DNA of 64,000 bases. Source: Belliella buryatensis (GTDB taxonomy: Bacteria > Bacteroidota > Bacteroidia > Cytophagales > Cyclobacteriaceae). A program made the position numbers and the translations under genes. Within the stretch, counting starts at the first letter, position 1. Every line of letters begins with the position of its first letter. A model generated the notes under the pieces. That model was given only the letters and a program-made list of their open reading frames with translations. It did not search any database and had not been told where the DNA came from. This document shows positions 63,329 to 64,000 of the stretch, in pieces. Where the stretch lies: positions 1 to 64,000 of the forward strand of contig NZ_FZOK01000009.1 in the NCBI RefSeq assembly GCF_900188245.1. Direction: 5' to 3'.

Positions 63329-64000
63329 GATTAGAGTGGGTTTTGACTCCAGAGACTTATTTTTTGCGCAAACGGGCACAAAAACTTTTTCAGAAGAACT
63401 GATCAAAGAAATTCAGCAAGACCCAACAGTAGAATTGGTATTATTGAGTCCTAAAAATGCCAAAGCACCCAGTTCACTATGGAGTAAGGCCCTCGCACAT
63501 TTTCAATTTATCATTTGGAAACTTTGGACCTTACCAAGAAAAGCACAGCAGGCAAAAGTGGATTATCTGATCTGCCCAGATTATGTAGCACCATTTCTTT
63601 TCCTCGGCAAGGTCAAAACCCTCCCCGTTTTCCACGGTTGCAATATTTGGGAAATACCTCAAAATTATAACACCATCTGGAGGTGGTACTTCTCTGCTCT
63701 TGCAAGGGGGGGAGAAAAAAAGGCACACCGTGTATTGACAGTATCACAATTCTCCAAGTCTAAACTGATAGATGTCTTGGGCATAGCAGATTCCAAGATC
63801 AAGGTCATTCCAATAGGAGCCAAAGCAATTCAAAATTCTGTGAATAACGCTACTCAAAGACCTATCAAAAATGAATATCTCCTCCACATTGGCGTATTGG
63901 ACAAGAGAAAAAATCTGCCTCGCCTTATTCGTGCTTTTGCTTTACTTGATGACAGCTCTATTCATCTGATTTTGGGAGGAGGTAGGCCTTCGAAAATTTT
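63321..64000 (+). CDS. Glycosyltransferase family 4, truncated by the window end
   Basis: The frame is open from ATG at 63321 to the last base, giving the N-terminal about 226 residues. It has the GT-B pattern: VGFDSRDLFFAQTGTKTF, VDYLICPDYVAPF, VFHGCNIWEIPQNY, ahead of HRVLTVSQFSKSKLIDVLGI, and the start of the C-terminal domain YLLHIGVLDKRKNLPRLIRAF. The active site and the 3' end are outside. It continues the polysaccharide operon. Confidence 0.9.
   Translation, partial: MGKIRVGFDSRDLFFAQTGTKTFSEELIKEIQQDPTVELVLLSPKNAKAPSSLWSKALAHFQFIIWKLWTLPRKAQQAKVDYLICPDYVAPFLFLGKVKTLPVFHGCNIWEIPQNYNTIWRWYFSALARGGEKKAHRVLTVSQFSKSKLIDVLGIADSKIKVIPIGAKAIQNSVNNATQRPIKNEYLLHIGVLDKRKNLPRLIRAFALLDDSSIHLILGGGRPSKI

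Overview
The window looks like chromosomal DNA of a gliding, pigmented Bacteroidota bacterium, most likely Cytophagales (Cyclobacteriaceae/Algoriphagus-like). The basis is family content: a GldB-type gliding lipoprotein, YtxJ, DUF4403, DUF3127, FAS1 and CHRD lipoproteins, a CrtD-like carotenoid desaturase and the Bacteroidota-type long PurM. Shine-Dalgarno sequences are mostly weak, and several promoters fit the Bacteroidota -7 element TAnnTTTG. No taxonomic search was possible.

Layout. 0.4-5.9 kb is an accessory island: two unknown genes and a McrBC-type methyl-directed restriction operon on the minus strand. That operon is headed by a small XRE controller gene behind a C-box-like operator, and its mcrB carries an in-frame TGA. 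5.9-13.1 kb holds a triple-CHRD lipoprotein, a SNF2 helicase, a UbiA-like membrane protein and a small peptide/membrane protein/ABC ATPase cluster whose last codons are replaced by a 264-bp MITE-like insertion with a perfect 7-bp target duplication. 13.4-23 kb carries a ceramidase-like protein, purM, a membrane MutS-like ATPase, purK-purE, DUF3127, an ECF sigma factor with an overlapping small partner, and an esterase. 23-42 kb carries nth, asnB, a glycosyltransferase, gldB, two FAS1 lipoproteins, ytxJ, DUF4403, a structured leader RNA, a subtilase, two paralogous surface lipoproteins, a carotenoid desaturase, a MaoC protein, a methyltransferase and mtgA.

42.1-42.5 kb holds the most unusual item. 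Two tandem, near-identical tRNA-like RNAs lie on the minus strand with Leu-like D arms, an Asp-type GUC anticodon and an extra arm of about 55 nt. The arm differs between the copies by compensatory changes (GGGG/CCCC against GAAG/CTTC). They have their own -7 element and terminator.

44-64 kb carries hflX and then an envelope-polysaccharide region: rfbC, a CpsB/YwqE-type phosphatase, an epimerase, a TPR protein, a ComA-like protein, a DUF368 (PopT-type) undecaprenyl-phosphate translocase, aroE, a PLP decarboxylase and a radical SAM/SPASM protein. These are followed by a Wza-like SLBB exporter, Wzz-like and Wzx-like proteins, a GT2, a 2-oxoglutarate oxygenase, a Wzy-like polymerase and a GT4 cut by the window end. 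An internally deleted IS1595-family element (385 bp, 8-bp target duplication) splits this cluster, and related ends (TATGATTATCCGC) are scattered at four other places.
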